51,527 bases of DNA from Burkholderiaceae bacterium (GCA_023954095.1 JAMLIQ010000013.1:1-51527), one strand, 5' to 3'; numbered from the stretch's first letter, positions 33,408 through 42,914 are shown. Program-made: numbers and translations. The notes: a model not told the origin generated them from the sequence alone.

Positions 33408-35537
33408 CTAGCCCAGCCGCTGGAACGTCAGCGTGAAGGCCACGCCGTCGGCCGTGTTGTGCGCGCTGATGGCGCCGCCCATCTTGGCCATGTAGGTCTT
33501 TGCTACAAACAGGCCCTGGCCACGGTGCTCCCTGTCGCCGGGACGCGCTGGTGTGCCGGGGGCCGTTACGCCCAGTTCAAAAATCCGCTCCAGCAGGTCT
33601 TCGGCGATGGTGGAGCCCTGGTTGTGCAGTGTGGCGCTGGCGGTCGACGCCGACGCGGCGAGCGTGAGCCGGATGGGCGTACCCGCCGGGCGGTGGCGCG
33701 TGGCATTGCGCAGAATGTGGGTCGCCACATCCTCCAGGGCGAATTCGTCGGCCCGCACGATGACGGGGCCTTGCGTGCTGCCTTCGTACACCACATCGGC
33801 AATGTCTGCAAAGTGTGCATTGGCGGCCACATGGCGCAAAAAGGCGTCCAGGTCGAGCCGCCCCTGCGGCAAATCTGCCGCCTGCAGTGCCTCGGCGGGT
33901 GAAGCCGTGCCATAGAGCACATGCACGGCCTGCTGCATGCGCTGTACGTAGCGCCTGCTGGGATCCTCCGGGTTGCTGTGCAGCACCATCAGCGACTGCA
34001 GTGGCGACATGATTTCGTGCCCGACGGCGTGCCACATGTCCCGCTCCTGCCGGGCACGCAGCTGTTCGCGCTGGGTGTCGTCTTTCACGCGCTGCAGCAG
34101 GTCGGCCAGGCCTCCGGCCAGAATGCCCAGCTCGTCCGGGCCGCGCAGGTCCGAGACATCCAGGTCACCCAGGCGTGGACCGGTGTGGCCGGGCTGCACG
34201 TTGTACGACACGGCAGCGGCGCGGCGCGTCAGTGCGGTGACGCGGCGGATCAGCCCCACCTCGATCAGCATCCAGGCCAGCGCGATGGCGGTCAGCATGG
34301 CCCCCAGGTACCAGGACATGCGGGTGGCGACGGCCGCCAGCCCCTGTTCGACCCCGCGCAGGTTGCCGATGAACCGCACGCCATAGTGGCCCGTAGGGGT
34401 GTCCAGCAGGTCCAGGCCTTCGGGTGCGGCCGTGCGCGTGTCTGGCGCGGTCAGAGGCAACCAGCCGATCAGGCGGATCAGCCAGGGTGCGGTGGGCTCC
34501 ACCTGGGGATCTGGCCCTTTGAGCGCGATGGGAGTGCTGCCCTCAGCATCCAGGCGGCGTATCTGCACCTGCTCGCCGGGCTGCAGGGCACGTGAAATGT
34601 CGCTCAGCGATGCTGCGAGCCGGGCGCCTGGGGCGTTGCTGTCAAACAAGGGGGGCGTGGCGTCGCCGCCGGGCGCCAGCATTTCCACCCGTACCTGCAT
34701 GTGGTCCAGGTCTTCCGGAGGCCAGACCGGGCGTGTCCCCTTGTGGAACAGCGCCTCGCGGAACAACTCCACCGGCAGGCGGATGGAATAGAAGGTCCGG
34801 CGCAGGCATTCGGGCATGCGGTCCGCCAGGTCGCGGCAGTGGCCGTTTTGCCAGAGCCAGCCGCGAAAGTCGCGCACCGGCCGGGCGCGCAGGTTGAGCT
34901 GGGGCGCGCCACTGTCCACAAAACCGGCAAGTCTGCCGCGTGCGGCCGTGCTGCCGCCGCGCGCTGCCATGGCTTCGTAAGGTGCGATCCATCGGTGCGT
35001 GGCGCCGCGCATCTCCAGCGTGATGCGGGCGCGGTGCACGTCCTGCAGCGCCAGTGCTCCGCGTTCGCGCGCTGCCAGGGCTCCAGCGTAGAAGCTACCC
35101 ACCACGTAAATGAATCCCCCGGCATACGGGTTGTTGCCCACCGCGACGCACACCGACGACTGGTCGGGGTACTGCACTGCGCAGCCTGCCATTTCCACGG
35201 CCTGCTGGGACTTGTTCTGGTCGTCAAAGTCAATCGCCGCATACGGCAGCAGCAAGGGGGTCAGCGGCGTGATGTCCTGTGCCTGGTGGCCTGCGTTCAG
35301 CAGCGCCAGTTGGCCCGATGGATGGCGCAGCCGCGCCATCACCTCGGCCTGGCTGCGCACAAAACCGTGCTGGTAGCTGTGCCAGGCGCGTTCTTTTTCC
35401 TCTTTCAGAACGACCACGCTCAGCACCACCGTGGCCAGAGCCAGCAGCAGAAAAACGCCGCGCACCAGAATGCGCCGGCGAAATGCGGGCAGGCCCAGCC
35501 GGGGCATCTCCAGCCGGGGGCGCAGCAGGCGTTGCAT
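33408..35537 (-). CDS. Sensor histidine kinase with large periplasmic domain
   Basis: Two-component sensor of 709 residues. A membrane helix at about 24-46 leads into a periplasmic region of about 360 residues, followed by a second helix near 410-435 and HAMP. The H-box HEIMSPLQSL carries the phosphorylated His. The ATPase region shows the N-box (LRNATRHRP) and a glycine loop (GQGLFVAK). The periplasmic part has no domain that I recognise; it includes VGNNPYAGGFIYVVGSF and CLRRTFYSIRLP. It follows its response regulator by 9 bp and converges on rpe with 7 bp between stops. The signal sensed is unknown. Confidence 0.88.
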   Translation of the reverse strand: MQRLLRPRLEMPRLGLPAFRRRILVRGVFLLLALATVVLSVVVLKEEKERAWHSYQHGFVRSQAEVMARLRHPSGQLALLNAGHQAQDITPLTPLLLPYAAIDFDDQNKSQQAVEMAGCAVQYPDQSSVCVAVGNNPYAGGFIYVVGSFYAGALAARERGALALQDVHRARITLEMRGATHRWIAPYEAMAARGGSTAARGRLAGFVDSGAPQLNLRARPVRDFRGWLWQNGHCRDLADRMPECLRRTFYSIRLPVELFREALFHKGTRPVWPPEDLDHMQVRVEMLAPGGDATPPLFDSNAPGARLAASLSDISRALQPGEQVQIRRLDAEGSTPIALKGPDPQVEPTAPWLIRLIGWLPLTAPDTRTAAPEGLDLLDTPTGHYGVRFIGNLRGVEQGLAAVATRMSWYLGAMLTAIALAWMLIEVGLIRRVTALTRRAAAVSYNVQPGHTGPRLGDLDVSDLRGPDELGILAGGLADLLQRVKDDTQREQLRARQERDMWHAVGHEIMSPLQSLMVLHSNPEDPSRRYVQRMQQAVHVLYGTASPAEALQAADLPQGRLDLDAFLRHVAANAHFADIADVVYEGSTQGPVIVRADEFALEDVATHILRNATRHRPAGTPIRLTLAASASTASATLHNQGSTIAEDLLERIFELGVTAPGTPARPGDREHRGQGLFVAKTYMAKMGGAISAHNTADGVAFTLTFQRLG

Positions 35538-35546
35538 GGCGGCGGC

Positions 35547-36266
35547 CTACTTTCGGCGAGCCGGGCTGGCGGCGGTGTCCACCCAGCGAAAGCCGCGCAT
35601 GGGCACGTTCTCGATGCCTTCAAACCCCGGATCGACCTCGCGCAGGGCCTCGCGGATGGTGCTCACATGCTTGCGCACGTTGTCGCGGTTGCGCCCGCTT
35701 TTTACCACCTCAAACAGATCGTCATACGACACCACTTCGCCACAGCGCTGGTGCAGGGTGGCCAGGATGCGCTGTGCGGTCAGCGGCAGGTTGATGCGCT
35801 CGCCGCGCCAGGTGGGGGTGCGCTGCCACAGCGGATCGAGCACCAAAGCGTCGGCTGCCCCGGTGTCGGTGGCTTGCGGTGTCTGGGCCTGGGTGGTGCG
35901 CAGGATGTCCAGAAAGGTCTCGATGAAATCGGCCTCTTCAAAGGTGGTTTTTTGCAGGTAGTCCCAGGCGTCCAGCGCCTTCATGATGCTGCGGTAAATG
36001 GCCGCAGGCATGGCGGAGACCACCAGCACGGGCGTGCCCTGGTGCCGCTTGTTGATGGCATTGATGAGTGCCACCCCGGCGTGCCGCTCGCGGCCCAGCT
36101 CGATGTCCAGCACCACGGCGTCGTAGTGTTCGCGGGCCAGCGCCGCCTCGGCGTCATCGCGGGTGAACCACTGGTCGATCACGATGCCGCTGCGCGCACT
36201 GCGGATCCAGCCTGCCAGCTGGTTGCTGGTGGGCTGGTCATCTTCGATTACGGCGATACGGGTCAT
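35547..36266 (-). CDS. Response regulator, OmpR-like winged helix
   Basis: Transcription factor of 239 residues. The receiver has the acidic pocket E8, D9, D10, phospho-acceptor D54 (VVLDIE), a Ser in VVSA and Lys in YLQKT. The C-terminal domain looks like a winged helix (LTAQRILATLHQRCGEVVSYDDLF, then RKHVSTIREAL and the closing MRGFRWV). The ATG at 36266 is the natural start. It is the first gene of a regulator-kinase pair that points away from the SPFH-SH3 genes 227 bp to its right, so it may control them through the shared gap. Confidence 0.9.
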   Translation of the reverse strand: MTRIAVIEDDQPTSNQLAGWIRSARSGIVIDQWFTRDDAEAALAREHYDAVVLDIELGRERHAGVALINAINKRHQGTPVLVVSAMPAAIYRSIMKALDAWDYLQKTTFEEADFIETFLDILRTTQAQTPQATDTGAADALVLDPLWQRTPTWRGERINLPLTAQRILATLHQRCGEVVSYDDLFEVVKSGRNRDNVRKHVSTIREALREVDPGFEGIENVPMRGFRWVDTAASPARRK

Positions 36267-36493
36267 GGGCGGGTCTGGAGTCGTGCTGGGCGGATTATCC
36301 CGGCCCCCCGCAACCCATGGTGTGAGTGTTTCTTCCGGGGGCGGAGCGGATGCACCGCCACAGGGTGTGCTTTGGCATGGGCGCCGCATTGTTGCTTCCG
36401 GGCTGCCTGCGAAGAATCAACGCTCAATGGATCACTCCTTTCGGGTGGCCCAGAAGCAGACCACAACATCGTTCGACCGGAGAGAGGAACACC
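36267..36493. promoter_or_regulatory. Divergent gap between response regulator and SPFH gene
   Basis: 227 bp without a credible gene. It must hold the promoters for both directions. I see no strong -35/-10 pair or obvious direct repeats for an OmpR-type regulator, only a good Shine-Dalgarno (AGAGAGGAACACC) before the rightward gene. Confidence 0.35.
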
Positions 36494-37801
36494 ATGAAAT
36501 TCACCTGGAACCGCACCTTGCAGGCGCTGCGGGGGCGCACAATACCCGAAGCCGAGACAGCCCTGTCGGAGGGCTGTGCAGGCGGGGGGGACGAGGCTTC
36601 TTCCGCGTCCACCGAGGCGCCTTCCTGTCGTCCCTGGCCTGTGCCCTCGGCACGCAGCCTGCGCTGGCTGGCTGTGGGGACTGCGTTGGCCGCAGCAGGC
36701 GTGCTGGTGTACGGCCATCCGCCGGTGCAGACCCTGGGCCAGGGCGAGATGGGGGTGCGGGTGAACCATCTGACCGGCGCTGCCAGCCAGTGGCGCGATG
36801 GCAGCGTGTGGGTGCTGCCGGGCCTGCACAGCATGCGGGTGTTTTCCCTGCGTGACCAGAGTTACCACCCGCAAGCGATGCGCGATGCCCAGGGTAGCGC
36901 GCCGCTGCAGTCAGTCGAAGGCCTGTCGCTGGGCCTGGACCTGAATGTGCGCTACGCCCTCGACCCTACCGCCGTGGCCTCGAGGGCGGGGCACCTGCCC
37001 GACAACGTGGGCGCCGACATCGTGGAGCCCGCAGTGCAGGGGCTGGTGTACAAGGTTTTTGCGCGTTACACAGTGCGCGAGATCTTTTCGTCCAAGCGGG
37101 CAGAGATAGCCCAGACCATCGAGACAGAACTGCGCGCCCATCTGGCGGCCGATGGTGTGCTGTTGCGCAGCGTACAGATCGGCAAGGTCGATTTGCCGGC
37201 CGAGTACCGCCGGGGCATGGACAGCCTGCTGGCCGAGGAGCTGGCTTCCGAGAAGATGCGCTACACGCTGGAACTCAAGGACAAGCGCGTCAAGGAGACC
37301 GAGCTCGACGCCAACGCCGACAAGGTGCGCCGCGAGGTGGCTGCCGAAGCAGCGGCCCGTGAGCAGGTGATTGCGGCCCGTGCCCAGGAAGAAGCCATGA
37401 AGCATGTGCTGCCCTTCAAGCAGCGCCAGATCGAGCAGCGCCAGCTGGAGGCCGAGGCCGAGCGCGTGGCCCGCGTCAAGGCGGCCGAAGGCAGCGCCCA
37501 GGCCCGCCGCATCGAGGCCAATGGTGAGGCCGACGCGCGCCAGAAGCTGGCCGAAGCTGAAGCCTACCGCCTGGATCGCATCGGCAAGGTGAATGCCGAG
37601 CAGATGGCCCGTGAGGGTGCGCTGGTGACGCGCCACCCGCTGTTGATCCAGAAGACCCTGGCCGACAAGCTCTCCGACAAGATCCAGGTCATCATTGCGC
37701 CGCCGCCTGCCAACGGCGACTTCATCGGCGCCGCGCTGCTCGGCGGCAACCGTGCGGCCCAGGCGGCTGCGCAAGACCTGTCCAGCCCCGCGGAGCAATA
37801 A
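36494..37801 (+). CDS. SPFH/Band-7 membrane protein
   Basis: Single-pass membrane protein of 435 residues in the stomatin/prohibitin/flotillin superfamily, which forms large membrane-associated oligomers and often modulates proteases or membrane domains. A basic cytoplasmic N-terminus of about 55 residues precedes a helix at about 57-76. The Band-7 domain follows (GEMGVRVNHLTGA, LDLNVRYAL, DGVLLRSVQIGKVDLP). A long charged coiled coil covers about 250-380, rich in Glu/Ala/Arg, and a short C-terminal region has DKIQVIIAPPP. The next gene begins 3 bases after the stop. Confidence 0.88.
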   Translation: MKFTWNRTLQALRGRTIPEAETALSEGCAGGGDEASSASTEAPSCRPWPVPSARSLRWLAVGTALAAAGVLVYGHPPVQTLGQGEMGVRVNHLTGAASQWRDGSVWVLPGLHSMRVFSLRDQSYHPQAMRDAQGSAPLQSVEGLSLGLDLNVRYALDPTAVASRAGHLPDNVGADIVEPAVQGLVYKVFARYTVREIFSSKRAEIAQTIETELRAHLAADGVLLRSVQIGKVDLPAEYRRGMDSLLAEELASEKMRYTLELKDKRVKETELDANADKVRREVAAEAAAREQVIAARAQEEAMKHVLPFKQRQIEQRQLEAEAERVARVKAAEGSAQARRIEANGEADARQKLAEAEAYRLDRIGKVNAEQMAREGALVTRHPLLIQKTLADKLSDKIQVIIAPPPANGDFIGAALLGGNRAAQAAAQDLSSPAEQ

Positions 37802-37804
37802 GCC

Positions 37805-39277
37805 ATGATCACCACATCCACCGTTGCCGCCGTTGCCATGGCGGCCAGCCTGGGCAGTGCCATCGTGGTGCAGGACCAGGCCAGCCTGCGCTCGGCTCCG
37901 CGCCAGTCGGCCCAGCAGCAAACCACGCTGTGGCAGGGCGAAGTGCTGGAGGTGCGCGGCGAGCGCATGGACTACCTGCAGGTCTGGGACCACAAGCGTG
38001 AGCGCGGCGGGTTCATTCGTGCCAGTGAGGTGCGGCGCGTGGCGCTGACAGAGGATGAAGCTCCTGCGTTGCTGGCCGTGCTGCGTTTTGTGCGCGACAC
38101 ACCGGGCGCCGAGGCGCTGGGCATCGGCTTCACGGCGGCCTGGCTGCAGGCGGCGCCCGGCCCGGTGCTGGCAGGCGGCCAGGGGGCGCAGGCCCTGGAG
38201 ACGCTGGGCACCCTGGCCGACCGGCTGGCCCACCGGGCCTCGGCCGTGGCGCCCGGCAAAACCCCGGGCGCCACGCTGTCGGCCCACCTGGACGTGGCCC
38301 AGGGCTATGGCGTGCGCTTTGTCTCCTACGCGGTGGAGGGGCGCATGCAGGTCTGCTACGACGGCGAAGCGTTCCGCCGCGTGCTCGCCATGCCGCAGGC
38401 CGCGCCCGACCAGCGCGCCCGCGCTGCCCTGGGCCTGACGCGGCCCGAGTGCATCGACCCAGACCTGCCTGCGCACGCGCGCGCTGGGGTGCAGGAGTGG
38501 CAGGCGCAGGTGCTCGAGCACGTGGAGGTTGCTGCACTGCCGACCTATCTGCGCAACCGCGTTCAGATGCGCCGCGCCATGGTGTGGAGCGCGCTGGCGT
38601 ACCAGCAGGCACGCAAGGACATTCATGGCCCTGACGTGGCCGCATCGGCCGCCCGGGCGCTGACCGAGCTGGCCGGGGTGAGCAGAAACGATCTGCCCGA
38701 CGAAGACCAGAGCGCTTACAACGACGCCGCCATGCGGGTAGGCGCCGTGCGCTGGGCATTGGTGCCTCCTGCCCCCGTCCCTGCCGCCGCAAGGGCACGC
38801 CCCACGCTGGCGACCGAGGCGGGGGCCCCGGGCGAGACCTGTGTGTTGCTCGTTGATGCCCGGCACGGTCCGCAGGCGCCGTTGCTGCGCCGCTGCACCT
38901 ATGGTGTGGTGTGGGCATCGTCGGCCCGGCACAACCGGGACGGCACGGCACTGGCCCTGGCAGTGCAGCCCCTGGAGGGTTGGCGCGAACTGTGGGTGCT
39001 GCGCAAGACCACGGAAGGCTGGGTGGCCGATGTGCTGCCACCGGCCGCCGCAGCGCCAGAGACAGGAGTGGCAGAGTGGGCGGGCTGGGTGCCCGGCGGC
39101 CAGCGCATGCTGGTGGCGCGCGAGGCCCGGACCCAAGGGCGCTACCGCCGCAGTTTCGAGGTGGTGCGGCTCGATGGCCTGGCTGTCGAGCGGGTGACCG
39201 GCGATGTGGCGGCCCTGCCCCTGTTCCAGCGCTGGCAGGACGCCGCGTGGAAACGCCAGACGCTGAGCCTGCGGTGA
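37805..39277 (+). CDS. Exported SH3-like protein of unknown function, paired with SPFH gene
   Basis: A 490-residue protein with a short signal-like N-terminus ([18 protein letters not shown]). A bacterial SH3-type segment follows ([40 protein letters not shown]). The rest is a helical middle region and a C-terminal part with repeated strands ([34 protein letters not shown]) that could be propeller-like. Conserved-looking cysteines sit at several points (QVCYD, ECIDPD, ETCVLL, RRCTY). It lies 3 bp after the SPFH gene, almost certainly one operon. No function can be assigned; an envelope-stress or membrane-domain partner of the SPFH protein is a guess. Confidence 0.75.
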   Translation: MITTSTVAAVAMAASLGSAIVVQDQASLRSAPRQSAQQQTTLWQGEVLEVRGERMDYLQVWDHKRERGGFIRASEVRRVALTEDEAPALLAVLRFVRDTPGAEALGIGFTAAWLQAAPGPVLAGGQGAQALETLGTLADRLAHRASAVAPGKTPGATLSAHLDVAQGYGVRFVSYAVEGRMQVCYDGEAFRRVLAMPQAAPDQRARAALGLTRPECIDPDLPAHARAGVQEWQAQVLEHVEVAALPTYLRNRVQMRRAMVWSALAYQQARKDIHGPDVAASAARALTELAGVSRNDLPDEDQSAYNDAAMRVGAVRWALVPPAPVPAAARARPTLATEAGAPGETCVLLVDARHGPQAPLLRRCTYGVVWASSARHNRDGTALALAVQPLEGWRELWVLRKTTEGWVADVLPPAAAAPETGVAEWAGWVPGGQRMLVAREARTQGRYRRSFEVVRLDGLAVERVTGDVAALPLFQRWQDAAWKRQTLSLR

Positions 39278-39324
39278 TGTGCGCCGGGCGCCCTGGGGCG
39301 CCGGTGCGGATAATCCATCATCGT

Positions 39325-40038
39325 ATGAAAACAGACCGCTATGACGCCGCCATCATCGATCTTGATGGCACCCTGATCGACACCCTGGGCGACTTTGCCG
39401 AGGCCCTCAACCGCATGCTGCGCGAGCTGGAGCTGCCCGGCATTGCCGCGCAGCAGATCGAGACCATGGTGGGCAAGGGCTCCGAGCATTTACTGCATTT
39501 GGTGCTAAAACAGGCTCTCCGGCAGGCAGATAAAGCGCTGGCAGCTATTGAAATGGAAGCGCTTTACGCCCGTGCATGGCCCAGCTACCAGCGGCATTAC
39601 CTGGCCATTAACGGCCACTACGCCGCGGTGTACCCTGGCGTGGTTGAAGGGCTGCAGGCCTTGCGCACCGCCGGTCTGCCACTGGCCTGCCTGACCAACA
39701 AACCCACCGCCTTTGCGCTGCCGCTGCTGCAGGCCAAGCGGCTGGACGGTTATTTTGCCCATGTGTTTGGAGGCGACGCCTTCGAGCGCAAGAAGCCGGA
39801 TCCCTTGCCCCTGCTGAAAACCTGCGCAGCCCTGGGCACTGAACCTGCACGCACGCTGATGGTGGGCGATTCCAGCAACGACGCCCAGGCTGCCCGCGGC
39901 GCAGGCTGCCCAGTGGTGCTGGTGACCTACGGCTACAACCATGGCCAGCCCGTGACGGCGGTGGATGCCGACGGCTGGGTGGGGTCGTTGCGCGAACTGG
40001 CCTCTTGCGGGGCAACGTACCCCATGAAAAGATCGTAA
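39325..40038 (+). CDS. gph: Phosphoglycolate phosphatase
   Basis: HAD-superfamily phosphatase that removes phosphate from 2-phosphoglycolate. The 237-residue protein shows the nucleophile motif DLDGTLIDT (Asp12/Asp14), the TNKP motif near residue 130, Lys in ERKKPDP and the metal-binding GDSSNDAQAA. All four HAD motifs are intact. Around residues 60-75 the sequence LKQALRQADKALAAIEME is coded by a region resembling a dispersed repeat found elsewhere in the window. Orientation matches rpe and trpE. Confidence 0.93.
   Translation: MKTDRYDAAIIDLDGTLIDTLGDFAEALNRMLRELELPGIAAQQIETMVGKGSEHLLHLVLKQALRQADKALAAIEMEALYARAWPSYQRHYLAINGHYAAVYPGVVEGLQALRTAGLPLACLTNKPTAFALPLLQAKRLDGYFAHVFGGDAFERKKPDPLPLLKTCAALGTEPARTLMVGDSSNDAQAARGAGCPVVLVTYGYNHGQPVTAVDADGWVGSLRELASCGATYPMKRS
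39506..39553 (+). repeat. Probable diverged copy of the dispersed repeat inside gph
   Basis: The stretch TAAAGCGCTGGCAGCTAT matches the thiL copy (TAAAGCGCTTGCAGCTAT) at 17 of 18 positions, and the beginning AAAACAGG resembles its CAAAAAGG. The middle is diverged. It is in frame in gph and read in the opposite sense from the thiL copy. Confidence 0.5.
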
Positions 40039-40082
40039 ACGGGCTTTGAGGCGCCACGCCACACCCCGCAGCGCCGCCCTGC

Positions 40083-41741
40083 CTATGCCTGGCTGTTGCC
40101 GATCTGGCGCTGCGCCGGGCGACCCTGCACGCTGCGCGGAGCGGCGGAGCGCGTGGCCGTGGCCCCGCCTGCCAGTGACTGCACGGACGCACTGCTGCCC
40201 GTGCCGGTGTGGAACACGGACATGGCCTGCACCAGTTGCGCAGCCTGCGAACGCAGGCTGTCTGCAGCGGCGGCGCTTTGCTCGACCAGGGCGGCGTTCT
40301 GCTGGGTAGCCTGGTCCATCTGCGTGATGGCCTCGCCCACCTGGCCTACACCGGTGCTCTGCTCGCTGCTGGCGGCGCTGATTTCTCCCACGATATCGGT
40401 TACGCGGCGGATGGCCTGCACCACTTCGGTCATGGTGGTACCGGCGCGGTCCACCAGGGCCGAGCCCGCTTCCACCCGTTCCACGCTGGCGCCAATGAGG
40501 GCCTTGATTTCCTTGGCGGCTTCGGCGCTGCGCCCGGCCAGGCTGCGCACTTCACTGGCCACCACGGCAAAACCCCGGCCCTGTTCGCCCGCGCGCGCGG
40601 CCTCGACGGCCGCATTGAGCGCCAGGATGTTGGTCTGAAAGGCAATGCCATCGATGACGCTGATGATGTCCGCAATCTTCTGGCTGCTGTCGTTGATGCC
40701 CTTCATGGTCTGCACCACCTGGGCCACCACGTCGCCGCCCTGAGCGGCCACGGTGGAGGCGCTCATGGCCAGTTGGTTGGCCTGGCGGGCGTTGTCGGCG
40801 TTCTGCCGCACGGTGGAGCCCAGTTGCTCCATGGAGGCCGAGGTTTGCTCCAGCGCGCTGGCCTGCTGTTCGGTGCGGGCCGACAGGTCGTTGTTTCCCT
40901 GGGCAATTTCGGAACTGGCGTTGGCCACGCCTTCGGCATTGCGGCGCACGTTGCTGACGATGGTGGCCAGCTTGCCCTGCATGGCGGCCAGGGCCTGGAG
41001 CAGCTGGCCTGTTTCGTCGCTGGCGCTGGTGTCCAGCGGCTGTGTCAGGTCACCGTCGGCAATGCATTCTGCGGCCTTGCGGCCCTGCTGCATGGGCAGC
41101 ACGATGGAGCGTGTGACCAGCACCGCCAGCAGCGCCCCCAGGGCCACGGCCACAGCGGCGCCCACGCCCAGCAGCATCTGGCTGGCTGAGGCCAGAGTGT
41201 GGGTGCTGCGTTGGCTTTCGGCCAGTTGCGAGGCCATGAAATTGCGCAACCCGTCGAGGGTCTGCAGGTATTTGTCGGCCAGCGGGCGCAGGTCGTTGTC
41301 CACCATGGTGGGCACACTGGGCTCGCCACCACGGTGCAGTTCCCGGATTTCGGCCAGCTTGGTGCTGTAAGCGGTGCGTGCCGCAGCAATGCCGGCGAGC
41401 AGGGATTTGCCCTGGTCGCTTTGCAGCAGCTCCTCGATGCGCTTGGCCTTGGTCTCCGAGGCGGTGAACGTGGCCTGGGTGTCAGTCGTGAGTTTTTCCA
41501 TGTAACCGGGGTCGATCGCCTTGAGGAAGGCTTCGGTGCGGACCCAGTTCAGCCGGACATCGGCCGTCCAGTCATCGACCAGGGTGCGCAGCTCGATCTC
41601 GCGCGTGGCCACCCGTTCGCTGGCGTCCTTGAGCGCGCCAATGCGCCAGATGCCGGTCAGGGCGAGCAGGGCGGTGATGAGCAGGATGGCGCCAAAACCC
41701 AGGCCCAGGCGCGGGCCGACACGGAGATTGCGGAATTTCAT
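40083..41741 (-). CDS. Methyl-accepting chemotaxis protein
   Basis: Chemoreceptor of 552 residues: membrane helices at about 13-34 and 190-212, a periplasmic four-helix-bundle-like sensor between them ([19 protein letters not shown]), HAMP, then the signalling coiled coil. The conserved hairpin tip is present ([20 protein letters not shown]), along with a [18 protein letters not shown] segment. There is no C-terminal pentapeptide for methyltransferase binding. The ATG at 41741 is chosen over one at 41759. It sits between gph and trpE on the opposite strand, where related genomes often have no gene. Confidence 0.94.
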   Translation of the reverse strand: MKFRNLRVGPRLGLGFGAILLITALLALTGIWRIGALKDASERVATREIELRTLVDDWTADVRLNWVRTEAFLKAIDPGYMEKLTTDTQATFTASETKAKRIEELLQSDQGKSLLAGIAAARTAYSTKLAEIRELHRGGEPSVPTMVDNDLRPLADKYLQTLDGLRNFMASQLAESQRSTHTLASASQMLLGVGAAVAVALGALLAVLVTRSIVLPMQQGRKAAECIADGDLTQPLDTSASDETGQLLQALAAMQGKLATIVSNVRRNAEGVANASSEIAQGNNDLSARTEQQASALEQTSASMEQLGSTVRQNADNARQANQLAMSASTVAAQGGDVVAQVVQTMKGINDSSQKIADIISVIDGIAFQTNILALNAAVEAARAGEQGRGFAVVASEVRSLAGRSAEAAKEIKALIGASVERVEAGSALVDRAGTTMTEVVQAIRRVTDIVGEISAASSEQSTGVGQVGEAITQMDQATQQNAALVEQSAAAADSLRSQAAQLVQAMSVFHTGTGSSASVQSLAGGATATRSAAPRSVQGRPAQRQIGNSQA

Positions 41742-41975
41742 GGTGATCCAGGGGCGCAAGGAGAAAGGAACAACGGCAAAGTGTGGGATCCCTGGAGACG
41801 CCGGAAGGCGTGTCCGCGGGAAGGGGCTGCACCTGGCCGATGGGCGGGTGCGGCGAAAGCAGGAGAGGGGTGGCCTCCCCCTGCCGATGGCATCAGCCTA
41901 ACCCGGTGAGAGGGGAAACGTATAGGCGCAATTCTCTAGATGCTGTCGGGTTGGTGACAGCGGGTCCGGGCCGGG

Positions 41976-42557
41976 TTACTTGAGCCCCAGCATTTGGTCC
42001 TTGAGTTTCCAGTCGGCCGGTGTGTGGCCGAACCAGATGGACATCAGTGCACGGAAGAATGCCGGGTCCTTGAAGGGCTCGGCCTGCAGCTTGCCCTTGG
42101 CCCAGATGCTCAGACCCTTGGCGGGGTCCCATTCCAGGGCACACACGTCGCCGGGCACGAAGGCTTTGTTGGCCGCAAAAATGTCTCCCATCTTGATCAT
42201 GCCGGGGATGATCTTGGAGATCTCGTTGCGGCTGACGTTGTCCTCGATGCCGCGCGTGAGCAGCTTGCCGAAATCAGCGGAGTTGATCTCGCGCAAGAAC
42301 GTCATGGTCAGGCGTTTGGGGCCGGGGGCCGCAATCAGTTCGTCGAGGGACTTGACGGGCTGGGTGGTGTAGAGGTCGCCCACATAGACCTTGAAGGGGC
42401 CCTTGTAGCGGATGCCTGCTCCGTTGAGTTGCAGTGTGGTGCCCGCGATGGAGATGGAGTCTTCCACCTTGACCCCGGCCAGTTCGACTGCGGCAAAGCT
42501 CGCGGTGCTCCAGCACAGGCTGACGGCGATGAACAGGGTGCGCAGTGTTTTGATCAT
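41976..42557 (-). CDS. Chalcone isomerase-like exported protein
   Basis: Secreted or periplasmic protein of 193 residues with a clear signal peptide (TLFIAVSLCWSTASFAA). The body matches the bacterial chalcone-isomerase-like fold: AGIRYKGPFKVYVGDLYT, PKRLTMTFLREI, WDPAKGLSIWAKGK and a closing IWFGHTPADWKLKDQMLG. Members are annotated as CHI-like but flavonoid isomerase activity is not expected in bacteria; fatty-acid binding is one suggested role of the fold. The ATG at 42557 has GAGGAG before it. It is divergent from trpE. Confidence 0.85.
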   Translation of the reverse strand: MIKTLRTLFIAVSLCWSTASFAAVELAGVKVEDSISIAGTTLQLNGAGIRYKGPFKVYVGDLYTTQPVKSLDELIAAPGPKRLTMTFLREINSADFGKLLTRGIEDNVSRNEISKIIPGMIKMGDIFAANKAFVPGDVCALEWDPAKGLSIWAKGKLQAEPFKDPAFFRALMSIWFGHTPADWKLKDQMLGLK

Positions 42558-42712
42558 GTCACTCCTCACAAAAAAGAACGGTCGTTCGTAAACTGCAACA
42601 AATTGTGCCCCCGATGCGGGCAAACCACATCAGGGTTTCCCCATGGGTTTTCCCGGGGGCGCGTCGGGAGTGCTGGTCGTGGTGCTGGCGCGTATTTGCT
42701 ACACTTTATGGC

Positions 42713-42796
42713 ATGTTCATTCACCGCGTGTTCATCACAGGTCGCAGCGACCGGGGAGCCTGGCCCTGGCGTCAGCCTGTCTGCCTGAACGCCTGA
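42713..42796 (+). CDS. trpL: Candidate trp leader peptide
   Basis: A 27-codon frame (ATG to TGA) with two Trp codons separated by one Pro (AWPWRQP) at 42761-42769, close to its end. Stem-loops follow immediately. That layout is what trp attenuators show. The ATG lacks an obvious ribosome-binding site, and the same frame extends further upstream through more Trp codons (CWSWCW at about 42665-42690), so the true start is unclear. The GGCCCTGG over the Trp codons could pair with CCAGGGGCC in the second hairpin. Confidence 0.5.
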   Translation: MFIHRVFITGRSDRGAWPWRQPVCLNA

Positions 42797-42798
42797 TG

Positions 42799-42822
42799 GC
42801 ACCTGGGGTATTCCCGGCGTGC
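42799..42822 (+). promoter_or_regulatory. Leader stem-loop 1 before trpE
   Basis: GCAC and GTGC at the base with GGGG / CCC around a TATT loop, imperfect. Directly follows the stop codon of the candidate leader peptide; it could be a pause or antiterminator structure. Confidence 0.4.
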
Positions 42823-42828
42823 ACTTTC

Positions 42829-42845
42829 GGCCCCTGCCAGGGGCC
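42829..42845 (+). promoter_or_regulatory. Leader stem-loop 2 before trpE (possible attenuator)
   Basis: Perfect 7-bp stem GGCCCCT / AGGGGCC with a 3-base loop. It is very stable but not followed by a T-run, so intrinsic termination is not assured. It lies 70 bases before the trpE start. Confidence 0.45.
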
Positions 42846-42914
42846 CGTCCATGAACAGCGGCGCCCGACCCTACCTCTTCGGTCTGCGCGCCACCCCAGC
42901 AGGGAGTCTCCCCC

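Larger units (their letters stand above)
42558..42914. promoter_or_regulatory. Upstream/leader region of the trp operon
   Basis: A 357-bp gap between the chalcone-isomerase-like gene and trpE. It contains a small frame with paired Trp codons (42713-42796) and two stem-loops (42799-42822 and 42829-42845). TACACT at 42700-42705 could be a -10 element, without a strong -35. The arrangement fits transcription attenuation by a leader peptide, but neither hairpin has a T-run, so the mechanism is uncertain. Confidence 0.5.

Noticed and set aside
42605-42712. Longer Trp-rich leader frame upstream of the candidate trpL
   Set aside because: The extra Trp codons (CWSWCW) may be chance in a TGG-rich region; they would lie before the best -10 candidate.
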